Assembly: GCA_001938485.1 (NCBI GenBank)
Contig: MQRK01213582.1
Location: forward strand, 1-64,000
Source: Girardia tigrina
Taxonomy: Eukaryota; Platyhelminthes; Tricladida; Dugesiidae
Direction of reading: 5' to 3'
DNA length: 64,000 nt
Shown: positions 37,370-47,472 of the stretch, in pieces
Numbering within the stretch: the first letter of the stretch is position 1
Layout: each line of letters begins with the position of its first letter
Notes under the pieces: generated by a model
The model's database searches: none
Told to the model about the DNA's origin: nothing
Seen by the model: only the letters and a program-made list of their open reading frames with translations
Program-made: the position numbers and the translations under genes

Positions 37370-37600
37370 CTAATACCTAAATATAAGAGATATCATTAAG
37401 GGACCATTATTAGAAACGTAAGTAACTTGATTATCTTCAACTGTCAAGAATTTACTCTGTAGATAGAAGTGATCAGATTTGTAAAGGATATGGCTGAGCG
37501 TACAATGTGTATACTGGGGTACAGCTTTTTGAAAAGGGAGTTGGGTCGAATGAGGCTTTAAAACAGAAGAATAATAAGTAGAACCTTTCAAAAAAATATT
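37370..37600 (-). pseudogene. Possible mariner transposase fragment
   Basis: The minus frame contains SHILYKSDHFYLQSKFLTVE and DNQVTYVSNN. It resembles the mariner run leading to the first catalytic Asp (…LL.R.KSD.FL.KFLTVDE.WV.YV). It abuts the LINE fragment. The match is short. Confidence 0.4.
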
Positions 37601-39362
37601 TATTCTTAGATAAAACTATTCGAACCCAAGACAACAAGAGAATTTAACTCAACAATTAGCTATATAATAATTTTTTTCTACAAATTGAGATACAGAGGTT
37701 TTATGGGTAGTGACTTCCATTCTAAATTGTAAAATTTATTACATATTTATTTATGATAATTATTTTGTTATTTTTATAATCAATCAAACGTTTTAATTGA
37801 GATGAGTTACTGAATTCATATTACATTATTATTTTTTACTTTTCCACTATACTTTTATCATTTTTACAATATTTATTATTATATTTAATATAAATGAACC
37901 TTCTTTCATTCTTTCAGAACATCCTTAAATGTTTTTTTGTCATTTGGATAATGTCTAGAATAACTGAATTTTGGAATTAAATTTTAAACTTTTGAAGGGG
38001 TATTACAATTTTATATCGTGAAAATACTTTAAAATAATATCCTTGGATAAAATATTTTTTCAATTAAATAAAATTAGTATAAAAAATAAAAATCAAGTGT
38101 TCAAAAAAGTAATATCGTCTATGAACATTATGAAAGATTAATTTTTTATGGAGTTTCTTTTTTATCAATAACTCAGGTAAATATATTGAAAAATAATTAT
38201 TAAAAATATTTTAATAAATAGATAAATTAATCTTTTTTAATAAAATTATGCATTGAAAAGTAAACTTTTATTTTCAAAAAATTTGTTACTTTAAATCTTT
38301 TCTTGTTATAATAATAAATAAGTCTTAAGATAAAATAATTATTTACTTTTGAAAAGTTATATTCATTTTTATTTGTACTTATATTCAGCGGAATATTCAT
38401 AATCGAAAACATTTTTATTCTATAATGTTTGATAAATAAACTTAAAACTTGATTTAAAGGAACAAAATATAATACTAAATATTTGATTTCGATAAAAAAA
38501 ATTTTCTACGCTTATTTTATAGAAATTCCAATAATAATAAATAATTATGAAAAAAGAATTATAATAATTATTATTATTAATATTATTTCTAAAACTACAC
38601 TCATATCTTAAATAATAAATTTATATTTTTTTTAATTTCAAAAACACATGAAAAATTTTCTTTTTTTAAATTAATTGTTTAAATTAATGATTTAATGTGA
38701 CTGTTTAAAGGAAGGAAAGGGTGTCAAAATAATCAATAAAATGTTAAAATAATATTTTTTTAAAATTTATTATCTTAAAATTAAACAAAATTTAAACTCT
38801 CATTACAAAATAACAGAAAATATTTTTAAAAATATTAATTTTATATTATTAAAAAATGTTTAACTTTTCTGATTAATTAAGAATAATCAGGTTAAAATTT
38901 TTTTTTTAATAAATAATATTTTTTTTAATAATATTATCATTTTTTAATTTATCATTGATATTTATTATTTTAGTTTTCCCTAATGATTTCAGTATCAAAT
39001 ATCCTTGAACAAAACATCAAACATTTGATACGAGCACAAATATCACTTTTTAATATACGAAATAATAATTGATATTGATACATCTTCACTTTATACTTTT
39101 GGAGGTTTAACGCTTCATTATTTTTAATTATTAATAAAATTATCTTTATAATTACATCATGTATATATTTTGGTAAATTTTTATATATTCATTAGTTAAA
39201 TATTTATTTATCTGACTTTAATGTTTTGTTTTTATTATTTCTTTCTGATTTATTTTCCAATTTATTTCCCAATTTCATTTTCGTTGTTAAAATAAAAGGT
39301 AAACAAAATAACTTTGATTTTATATTATATTGTTTTTAACAAGTTATTTTTATAATTATTAT
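37601..39362. other. AT-rich intron sequence
   Basis: Nothing recognised. Confidence 0.35.
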
Positions 39363-40340
39363 TTGAGGTCGTCAAGTATGAAATTTGTAGAACTAAAATC
39401 AAAGTTTTTGATAATTTACCTATACAAATATTTATGTCATTCATCAAAGTATGTACCCTTATTATCGACACTCTTTTACCATTTGAGTGGCAACTTGTTG
39501 AGGCAATTTGAATATAAATTTGTTGGGCAGGAATATATTTAAAAAGTCGCGCAGAGAGTATGTTGGGGAGTATAGAGGAGGATACAAAAGTTCTAACTTA
39601 AGTTCTTGTAGTTTTGTAACGGTTTTAAGTGGTTTAACATTGGCATGGGACAAGATGGGTATCGACCTATTTAACAAAGCGGCAATTTTTCTGAGTTTCT
39701 GCATTTTATCTTCTAATTGGTTGCAGTAGACATCTGCTGGGATCGACAAATCAGGTTTCATGAAGTTATAATGGAGTACATATGCGACAAACAGCCAAAC
39801 AATCATCATCAACTTCTTTTGATGAATGTTGTGCTTAGGACTTTGTTTTAGTGTATCATTCGTATCCACCCGGCTTGCAGAAAGTTTGAAATTGTCATAT
39901 TGGATCAACTTTTCATCACAAGTAACGATTCGATTTTAAAAGAAATCACATTAATAAAGAGAAACCATAATCAAGCAACAATCCAAAGCTTTTGTTTCTG
40001 CTTTTCATTCAAATCATGTTGAATTAACTTATCAAAAATTTTACATTTTACAAATTTGAGCCAAGTTATTGAGTACTGTTTGCTTTGAAACCACAAACGC
40101 TAGCGATAAATCATAAGGACTTTGTGATTAATTTCGATTACCTTCATTTCTTCACTGTTTATCTGCGTTTCTGGGCAACTCTAGACTCATTAATGACATT
40201 AAAATTACCTTTAGTGAATTACCTGAACCAATTTAGACTGTGTGCTGCATAATAGCATTTTATCCAAAAACACTATTGATGTTTTGCAAGGATTTTGATG
40301 GTGAGATTCCAAGTAGGAACACGCGTTTCATAATAGTTTT
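39363..40340 (-). pseudogene. Decayed mariner (same family as 34.3 kb)
   Basis: Left boundary TTGAGGTCGTCAAGTATGAA, the same terminus as the copy at 34313-35171. The minus strand reads NRIVTCDEKLIQYDN (first catalytic Asp, about 39890-39935), VLHYNFMKPDLSIPADVYCN (39720-39790) and LLYPPLYSPTYSLRDFLNIF (39535-39610), where the third acidic position is altered. N-terminal remains extend to about 40330 in shifted frames. The outer terminal repeat at the right is not clear. Confidence 0.7.
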
Positions 40341-40517
40341 CTTTCTTTTTGATTTTTTTAAAATACTGATTATCAATAATTTTAATTAATTGATTAAAGC
40401 GTTCAAAAACCAATTGTAGTGCCCGCGATTTCAGCATTAAATTTTAATTTAATTTAAATTAACTTAATGCCGCCCGGCGGAATCAAATGTATGATTTTTA
40501 TTTTATATTTTCATTCT

Positions 40518-40625
40518 TTATTTAATTAATATTTTTATGTCTCCCATCTTCTCAATACATTTATTGACATCACAACTTGAATTGCCTCCAAGACAATTCT
40601 CCACAAAAATTTTGTAGTTAGACAT
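40518..40625 (-). CDS. Small cysteine peptide, family copy C
   Basis: 35 codons beginning MSNYKIFVENC, with a C-D-V-N-K-C block and three cysteines in the family positions, ending KILIK. Exactly four bases (GACG) separate the ATG from a CAATCAAG acceptor. The 186-nt intron has a GTAAATAAC donor at 40815. The leader exon and TATAAATA box lie upstream on the same strand. The first 24 codons are nearly identical to copy E (58.5 kb). The tails after NKCIE are unrelated in sequence yet give the same total length. No function is assignable. Confidence 0.45.
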   Translation of the reverse strand: MSNYKIFVENCLGGNSSCDVNKCIEKMGDIKILIK

Positions 40626-40629
40626 CGTC

Positions 40630-40815
40630 CTTGATTGAAATATTAAATTCTATTTCTAAACGTCTTATTATTCGAACAAATTAAAATTACAAATAATTTT
40701 AAATTATTTTTAAAACTATTTTTATTTATTTGAAATATATTATTTTTGATTAAAATATTATTATATTTTTATTGATTAAAATTATTAATAATTTAATTTT
40801 AAAGTTGTTATTTAC
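40630..40815 (-). other. Predicted intron of peptide unit C
   Basis: 186 nt, GTAAAT donor and CAATCAAG acceptor, nearly identical to the intron of unit E. Confidence 0.4.
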
Positions 40816-40985
40816 ATTTTTAAATTTTCCAAATAATTCGAAGTTTCAAAACATTCAAAATATCAATCTTCCATCTGAGTTGAACAAACATAATCCTAAA
40901 AAACAACATACAATAAACAACATTCGAAAATATTCATCATAATATCAATGTGAATATTCACAAGATCATATATTTATAGAAATGA
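40816..40985 (-). promoter_or_regulatory. Leader exon and TATA box, unit C
   Basis: CTATAAATATATGATCTTG upstream, a GTGAATATTCAC palindrome, then TTGTATGTTG and CTCAGATGGAAGATTGATAT. Same arrangement as unit E. Confidence 0.5.
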
Positions 40986-41034
40986 TATATTATCAACTAA
41001 TTAAAAAAGTAAACAAAATAATCACTCTCTAACA

Positions 41035-41325
41035 CAGTGGTTCTCGACTTTTTTTTCATATAGCGCCCCCTTTTTATAAATTTTGGAAACGTAAACTTTC
41101 CAGCGCCCCCCCCCCTTCTCCCAAAGAAAATTTATCTTATTCCAAAGAAAAAAAGATGGCAAAAATTGGTGAATTAATAAAAAATTCAAATTCAACATAA
41201 AAACTCACACAAAAGAAGAAGGAAAAAAACGATTGTATAAACGATTTAACGAGGTTATCACATTTTAAATAACTTTTTAATTAAAAGTAAAACTATTTAT
41301 CAAAAAAATATTTTCAAAGTTTTTT
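41035..41325. mobile_element. hAT left-end fragment (duplicate of 59.01 kb)
   Basis: Begins CAGTGGTTCTCGAC, preceded by CTCTAACA, exactly as at 59003-59024. It stays alignable to about 59297, then diverges. The right end is absent. It was copied together with the adjoining peptide unit, so it is part of a segmental duplication and not a separate insertion. Confidence 0.8.
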
Positions 41326-41343
41326 TTTCAAATGGGGGCCGAA

Positions 41344-41490
41344 AATAAATTTGAGCAAAAAGTCAAAATTAAATTTTAAAGACAAATTCAATTGATATTT
41401 TTGTTTTAATAATCAGAATAAATTTGAGCAAAAAGTCAAAATTAAATTTTAAAGACAAATTCAATTGATATTTTTGTTTTAATAATCAGA
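41344..41490. repeat. Perfect 73-bp tandem duplication
   Basis: AATAAATTTGAGCAAAAAGT and the next 53 bases occur twice in a row without a mismatch, implying a recent event or assembly duplication. Confidence 0.9.
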
Positions 41491-41499
41491 ATTGTACGC

Positions 41500-42075
41500 A
41501 TTTTCAAAACTAATAATAAAGATTTTGTGTCATATTTTTTTCATTTTTCACACACAAAACCAATCAAACAAAATGCCTGAACAACCAAATGTCAAGTCTG
41601 TCAAATTATAACTGTTTTGAATTTATTGTAATCATACTTACAAATTTTATACCTGAAAACCTATTACACCTGTAATATTACTTCCATTATTTATTTATAA
41701 TATTTGCATACCTTTAAAAAATGGATATTTAAAAATTTTTTTAAAAATGCTTTATCATATTTTGAGACTGAAATGAAATTCAAAACTTTTTTACAAACAA
41801 TATTCTTAATAATAAATTTTTGTCAAGTAAAAAAAACTTTGAACTTGAAAATAAACGTTTCATTGAACTATTCCAAAATTTATTTATTAATTTTTTAGTT
41901 TTCACAAATATTCAAAATATACCGACAATTTATTTATTTATCCTTCCGTTTCCTTTATTTCCTTTTCAGAAAAGTAATTGACAATATTCTAAAATTATTA
42001 TTATTAAATTACTTAAATTAATTGAAATTTAATTTTTATTTTTTTTTGTAAATATTATTATTGATATGATCTGAA
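41500..42075. other. AT-rich intron 1 end
   Basis: Nothing recognised before the exon 2 acceptor. Confidence 0.4.
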
Positions 42076-42090
42076 AATTGACTCTTTTAG

Positions 42091-42548
42091 GAAAAGTTCG
42101 AACAATTGGACCTATTGATAGAGAAAAAATTAGAACTCTAAGCTTTCTCATAACCGCTCGAAATGAAGCAAATTATCAAAATAAAAATTTAATGGATCCA
42201 GAATGTATGGTTGTTATTACAATTGAAGATGAAAATGATAATCCACCAGTATTTTCTTTGGTATCTCCTTCTTCTTCAGTTGTAACATTTACTATAAACA
42301 AGCATTTTAAACATGAGAATTGCCAATTAATTCCATACACTGTTTCTGATGCCGACCACGATGCTTCAAGCTCCGACAATTGTTGTACTCTTCAATTAGA
42401 CAACGATTACGACGGTTCAATCTATCTTCTTCCTAATACTCCAAATTTATTATGTTTAAAGAATACTGTATCTGCCCCACAACGATATCAAATTTTTCTT
42501 ACAGCAACGGATAACAAACATCATGGAAACAAAAAACTACAAGCTAAA
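42091..42548 (+). CDS. Protocadherin-like cadherin, exon 2
   Basis: 153 codons counting the base from exon 1, residues about 670-822. It completes the sixth cadherin repeat (KVRTIGPIDREKIRTLSFLI, with the usual DRE and A-R-N), then the linker DENDNPPVF, then a seventh, divergent repeat with SDADHD and ATDN but several extra cysteines (C at ENC, DNCC and LLC). A membrane-proximal cadherin repeat that has lost some calcium ligands and gained disulfides is usual in protocadherins. Acceptor CTCTTTTAG and donor AAA|GTTAGT, phase 0. Reading continues into exon 3. Confidence 0.9.
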
Positions 42549-42637
42549 GTTAGTTTAATAAATTTTTTAATTAAAATTTTTACATAAAGAAATTTATTTT
42601 AATATTGTCATTGATTATATTTTTATTTTATTATTTA

Positions 42638-43250
42638 CGTGGTGCGTTTAATAAGTACACCCTCTGAAAATTAAAACGAATTCTAAAAAAAGGACATTTT
42701 AAAACGCAACCAGCTTAACTTATGTAGATATCATTTTTCAACATTATTTCCATTTCCTTCCACACATTTCCACCAACGAACAATCAACAAAGAAAACACT
42801 TTTTCGGAAATTATTGGATGGAATGCCGTGAAGAAATTCTCCACGGCGACCTTCAAATCGTCTTTAGATCCAAACTGGATGCCTCTCAATTCCTTTTTTA
42901 AGTACCTGAAGAGTTAAAATTTGTTCGTGCAAAATCTAGGCTCTACAGCTGATGATCCACATACACTGGTCCAGCACCTTCAATTGTGGTCCAAGAAAAG
43001 CCCGTTGTGGTCAATGACAAATTGTCGTGGAATAAACTATAGTGACGTATTATTTTGCTTCCGTCTATCATTTCTGGTTTTTGCCACGAGTTGGCTGCTA
43101 TCGGAAGCATTGAGGGTGATGTCTCCATCTGCAAAATCCATCAGAATAACACCATTACGATCCCAGAAAATGGAAGGGTCCACGAGTTGCTCCCATTGGC
43201 ATTTTTATTATCATTCCCCACGCAAATTCCAATTGAATAGAGTCGGAACT
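42638..43250 (-). pseudogene. Decayed mariner, C-terminal half
   Basis: Left end CGTGGTGCGTTTAATAAGTA after a TA. The minus strand reads FWDRNGVILMDFADGDITLN (about 43100-43180), then LKKELRGIQFGSKDDLKVAV and ENFFTAFHPIISEKVFSL (42800-42920), the mariner C-terminal region after the third acidic residue. The first half of the gene is missing and stops are present. Confidence 0.7.
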
Positions 43251-43256
43251 AGAACT

Positions 43257-43345
43257 TAAGATATAAGCTAACTTAAATGACCGACAAAAGCTATCAAAAA
43301 TTCAGAGCCATACGAAAATCCAAAAATTGTATCGTTAAAATAATG
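43257..43345. repeat. Dispersed repeat, copy 2 (partner at 4.84 kb)
   Basis: GATATAAGCTAACTTAAATG, then ACCGAC and ATCAAAAATTCAGA. Same orientation as 4843-4960. Confidence 0.55.
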
Positions 43346-43369
43346 TTCTTACATTTTTCGTAAAATTTA

Positions 43370-44577
43370 TTAGGTTGATGCATAAGTTTTTAGCCATTCA
43401 TTTATTATAAAAGAAATATAACTAAATGATTTAATTGATTAATTGATTTAAAAATAAATGCTCGTATTTTCGAAGACGTTCAAAAATGAATAAAATTCAT
43501 CTTCTACATTGCATGATTTTTATGTTTAATTTAGGAAAAAACACCACCGAAACATTGGATCAAATTACGCAAGCCTATGGAACTGATACTGTTTCATATG
43601 CCACGGTCAATAACTGGTTCAAGAAGTTCAGAAATGGTGATTACGACCTAGATGACAAGCAGAGAAGCGGAAGACCTAAAGAAACTGATGATTCGGAATT
43701 GGAGGCATTGCTTCAAGGGGATTCAACCCTGTTGACAAGAGATATGGCTAAGATCCTCGAAATCGATCAATCAACGGTGCAACGAAGACTTACGGCAATG
43801 GGAAAAGTTTTGAAAGTTGGACATTGGGTTCCGGACCAGTTATCACAAATTTTGCACAAAGACTAAATTTGTGCGTTGCACTTCTTTCACGTCCCCGCCG
43901 TAAATCGTTTTTGTTGAGAATTGTCATCGGGGACGAAAAATGGGTGTAATACGAAAACCCACAGCGTAAACGATCATGGGTAGATGCTGGTCTACCTTCA
44001 ACTTCAACGCAAAAACTTAATCTCATAGCATGAAATTGTTGCCCTACATATGGTGGGACATGAAGGGAGTTCTCTATTATGAGTTACTTAAACCCGGAGA
44101 AACAATCACAGCACAGTGCTGCAGTGGACATTTGTTGCAACTGAGCAAAAAATCAAAGAATTGCGACCGCAACATGGACATTCGATGAACAAAATCATCC
44201 TACTCCACGATAACGCTACACCACATGTTGCAAAAGCGACGAAAAATAAAATTTTAAACTGGGATGGGAGGTTTTACCGCATCCGGCGTCTTCTCCGGAC
44301 ATTGCTCCATCCGATTTTCATTTGTTTCGCTCTGTACAACATACTCTGGCTGGTAAGCGATTCAAACAAGAAAGTGATGTGCGAAATTGCATCGATGAAT
44401 TCATGGCATCGAAACCAGAAAACTTTTTCACCGATGGAAATAGAAAATTATCGGATGGATAACAAGAAGTAATTGATTGTAACGGCGAATACTTCACCGA
44501 TTAATATTTTGTAGTTTTTTTAGAAATTCTTTAATAAAATTATTAAAAATAGGCTAAAAACTTATGCATCAACCTAA
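43370..44577 (+). mobile_element. Mariner element with TIRs and TA duplication
   Basis: 1,208 bp. Left terminus TTAGGTTGATGCATAAGTTT. The reverse of the right is TTAGGTTGATGCATAAGTTT too, so the ends are perfect over at least 20 bp and flanked by TA. Near-perfect ends mark this as the youngest-looking mariner here. Confidence 0.95.
43486..44480 (+). pseudogene. Mariner transposase, interrupted
   Basis: The N-terminal helix-turn-helix and linker are one open frame (43486-43866): TLDQITQAYGTDTVSYATVN, NWFKKFRNGDYDLDDKQRSG and ILEIDQSTVQRRLTAMGKV. Later frames give IVIGDEKWV.YENPQRKRSW (first Asp, about 43920-43980), KIILLHDNATPHVAKATKNK (second Asp, about 44190-44250) and a tail to EIENYRMDNKK. 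A few frame changes separate the parts. The terminal repeats and most of the coding sequence are otherwise well kept, so this is a near-complete but inactive copy. Confidence 0.88.
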
Positions 44578-44654
44578 TAATATGCTTGTTTATTATATAA
44601 ATAATTTTAATTGATTTTATATACTTTCAAATAATATTTTGTACGTATTTAAGA

Positions 44655-44820
44655 ATTTAAGAACTTCATTTACATAAATAATGTACAGTCACAGAGATTT
44701 TGAAGAGAGGACATTTTCTTTTGTGCTCAACATTTCTTTGAAACGAAGCACAAAATATTGTAGTACGTATGAATCTTTCAAGTTAGTTTTATTAAATAGA
44801 GAAATTTTAGATTTTTGAAT
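44655..44820. repeat. 150-bp direct repeat, copy 1
   Basis: ACTTCATTTACATAAATAAT, then GTACAGTCACAGAGATTTTG, a TTTTGTGC...GCACAAAA stem, and TTTTATTAAATAGAGAAATT. It is repeated at 47185-47350 in the same orientation. Confidence 0.7.
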
Positions 44821-44987
44821 CTTTTTGAATTTTAATGTTAAAATATTAGCTTATCCGTTATTAAGACATGGTGATTTGTTGTCTTTTTACCACGTTTTTA
44901 TTAGCTTGCTTTCTTGTCTGTTTGTCTGTTTGTCTGGAACAAATCTTGCAATTGATTTTTCGACCACTTTCAGTCATCCAATTGAGC

Positions 44988-45380
44988 TGAATTTTTTTAT
45001 ACAGGCTTGATTCCGATGACAATACAATATTATAAAAATAATTTTGACAAAAAATAATTTTTTCTAATTTGTTTTGCAAAAAACCACTTACGATTATCTA
45101 CAAATTTATACACTGTATTAAATAGCAATCTTTTCGTTTATTTTCATGAATGAAGTTTTATACAGGCTTGCTTCTGATGACAATACAATGTGATAAAAGA
45201 AATTTTGAAAAAAAATAATTTTTTCTAATTTTATTTGCAAAAAATCACTTACGATTATCTACAAATTTATACACTGTATTAAATAGCAATCTTTTCGTAA
45301 ATTTTCATGAATGAAGTTTTATACAGGCTTGCTTCCGATGGCAATACAATTTGATAAAAAAAATTTTGAAAAAAAAATTC
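44988..45380. repeat. 161-bp tandem repeat, about 2.4 copies
   Basis: TATACAGGCTTG(A/C)TTC(C/T)GATG followed by (A/G)CAATACAAT recurs at about 44999, 45161 and 45322. Between them ACTTACGATTATCTACAAAT and CTGTATTAAATAGCAATCTT are kept. Confidence 0.9.
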
Positions 45381-45406
45381 CTAAATGATAACTAAAAATA
45401 GTTAAA

Positions 45407-45693
45407 TAATAATATTATTAATAAAAAAAATTTTTTATAAAAACAACTACGTTTTTCAAGCATTACCAATGCACTAAAAAGAGGAAAATAATTTTTTTCT
45501 AGACATGTGAGAAATTTTATACCTANNNNNNNNNNNNNNNNNNNNNNNNNNNNNNNNNNNNNNNNNNNNNNNNNNAGGTATAAAATTTCTCACATGTCTA
45601 GAAAAAAATTATTTTCCTCTTTTTAGTGCATTGGTAATGCTTGAAAAACGTGGTTGTTTTTATAAAAAATTTTTTTTATTAATAATATTATTA
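45407..45693. repeat. Large palindrome around a 50-N gap
   Basis: Left arm 45407-45525 and right arm 45576-45693 are nearly perfect reverse complements (for example GACATGTGAGAAATTTTATA against its inverse), about 118 bp each, separated by 50 undetermined bases (45526-45575). The centre is unknown. It may be a foldback element or an assembly join of two inverted reads. Confidence 0.85.
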
Positions 45694-45699
45694 AGATTT

Positions 45700-46370
45700 T
45701 ATTTTTAATAAAAATTATATATAAAATCAGGCTTACATTTAATTGAAATGACCAAAGCTATTTTAAAGGTTATTACAATCTTTATTGAAGATTAATGATT
45801 AGATTTACCCAATTAATGATATAAAAACACTAAAAAAAGTGTTTTTAATCTAAAATATAACCATATAGCGACTCTCTCCTTTCAGGTAATAAGTCGATGA
45901 CTTTTTAAGAGGTCTTGGGACGCTAATGAAGCCTCATAACCATATCCCCCACAGGGTATTTGCATGGTACTGCTCCACCTGTATTAACAAATTACATTGA
46001 AACAACACTCAACCTGCATTGATATAAAAAAAACAAGTCAAATTCAATCTAGTATCATAGAAATGCTATCTCACCATCGACCATGGCCTTCACATCATGA
46101 GTTTAAAGAGTATTCTAGTTAATGGATTGCAAGCTCATTATTGTTTCGATTTTATTGCCGCCGTTTTCAGATACTTTAGTCTAGAGACGGACTATATTCC
46201 GTTTCCCAGAAAATTTACCCAATCTAGTTTCCCCATGAACAATACGTGGAAGTATTGGATTGCTCTATGGTGACACCTAGATACAAAATGTATCAAATAA
46301 AAATTTTAATTTCAAATATTGAGGCCCAAAATATGAATATAAAAAAACTTTCATTAAGTTTTTATTATTA
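45700..46370. other. Intron sequence, no gene
   Basis: A somewhat less AT-rich part (45880-46260) has no protein-like frame. Confidence 0.35.
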
Positions 46371-46385
46371 TTTCCACTTTTTAAG

Positions 46386-46590
46386 GTATCATTCAGTGTT
46401 ATTGTAAAAAACGAAATGATGGAGAGTCAAAATTCCGAAAAAAATGAGAATAAAATTGTTTTATCAAAAAACCAATATTCCAATTCTTCCCTTTCACTTA
46501 TTATAATAATCATTGTTGTGGTTATAGTTTGCATATTGATAATCACATTTGTATCTCTGATCTTCTACAGATATTTGGCATTCAATACAG
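46386..46590 (+). CDS. Protocadherin-like cadherin, exon 3 (transmembrane)
   Basis: Residues about 823-890. It starts VSFSVIVKN, the last beta strand of the membrane-proximal cadherin repeat (continuing KKLQAK of exon 2 in phase 0). A polar juxtamembrane linker rich in N, S, E and K follows (EMMESQNSEKNENK...NQYSNSS), then a single hydrophobic helix of about 25 residues (LSLIIIIIVVVIVCILIITF and following), with YRYLAFNT at the cytoplasmic side. This gives a type I membrane protein. Acceptor TTTTTAAG, donor AATACAG|GTAGCT, phase 1. Without splicing the frame would end soon after, so the exon limit is supported by both the donor and the join to 58251. Confidence 0.85.
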
Positions 46591-47184
46591 GTAGCTTTTG
46601 CTTTTTGACTCCATTAATATTATTTTTATGAATAATTCGTCTACAAGATATGCGTTTTAGATATATCTTCATTTATAAATCATTGATAAATAAGCGTAAT
46701 ACACTAAATTATATTAATGCGTTTAAAATATTTTATTTATATTATAATGCTCAGAAAACTGGAAAATTTTAATTAACACCATCTCGACGCCTTCATTGTA
46801 CAGGCAAGTGGCGCTAATGCTAATGAATTGTTAATAAATTGTTAACAATAAAGTCAAAAGCAATTCGGAAAGAGACAATATTATATCAGACTGATATTTT
46901 AAAGAATATAAACTGTCAACAACTGTTGAGAAAGAAGAAATATTCAAGAGAGATGATAAAAATTAAAAGATAAATTGAAGTCATAAATTTTTACCAAGTA
47001 AAGGAATTGAAAATGATCTTGAAAATTGTAGAACACATAAATGAAATATTAGATGATTAAATCAACAAAACTGTGAAAAAAACACAAACTTCAAATTTTG
47101 AAAAGTACATTTCTCGTTTTTAAAATATTTAAAATAAATTCATTTGGCAAAATCATAAGCACAAAATACGTGGACAATCGTTCT

Positions 47185-47350
47185 TGGAGGACTTCATTTA
47201 CAAAACGAATGTACAGTCACAAAGATTTTAGGGAGAGGACACTTTCTTTTGTGCCAAAAATTCATTTGAAGAGGCACAAAATATTTTAATTATATAAATT
47301 TTTCTAAAGGTAGTTTTATTAAATAGAGAAATTTTAAGATTTTAAATCGT
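47185..47350. repeat. 150-bp direct repeat, copy 2
   Basis: Matches 44655-44820 (GTACAGTCACAAAGATTTTA, CTTTTGTGCC...GAGGCACAAAA, TTTTATTAAATAGAGAAATT). Confidence 0.7.
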
Positions 47351-47472
47351 CTTCAATAGAAAACAGTGAAACCATTGAACTTAATGTAAAAATCATTGTT
47401 TTGTTTACCAAAATATTTAACGTAATAATTTTGATGAAAATTTTATAGGGATAACACTCTAGAGACATAATA

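Larger units (their letters stand above)
13839..42090 (+). other. Cadherin intron 1, 28.25 kb
   Basis: GT at 13839 and CTCTTTTAG ending at 42090. The codon split G|GA is rebuilt exactly and the cadherin fold continues across it. The intron contains most of the mobile elements of this window in both orientations, plus two units of the small-peptide family. Confidence 0.85.
42549..46385 (+). other. Cadherin intron 2, 3.8 kb
   Basis: GTTAGT donor, CACTTTTTAAG acceptor. It contains two mariners, a 161-bp tandem repeat and a gapped palindrome. Confidence 0.8.

Noticed and set aside
42921-43259. 112-codon + strand frame after exon 2
   Set aside because: It is the complement of a mariner transposase remnant read on the minus strand.
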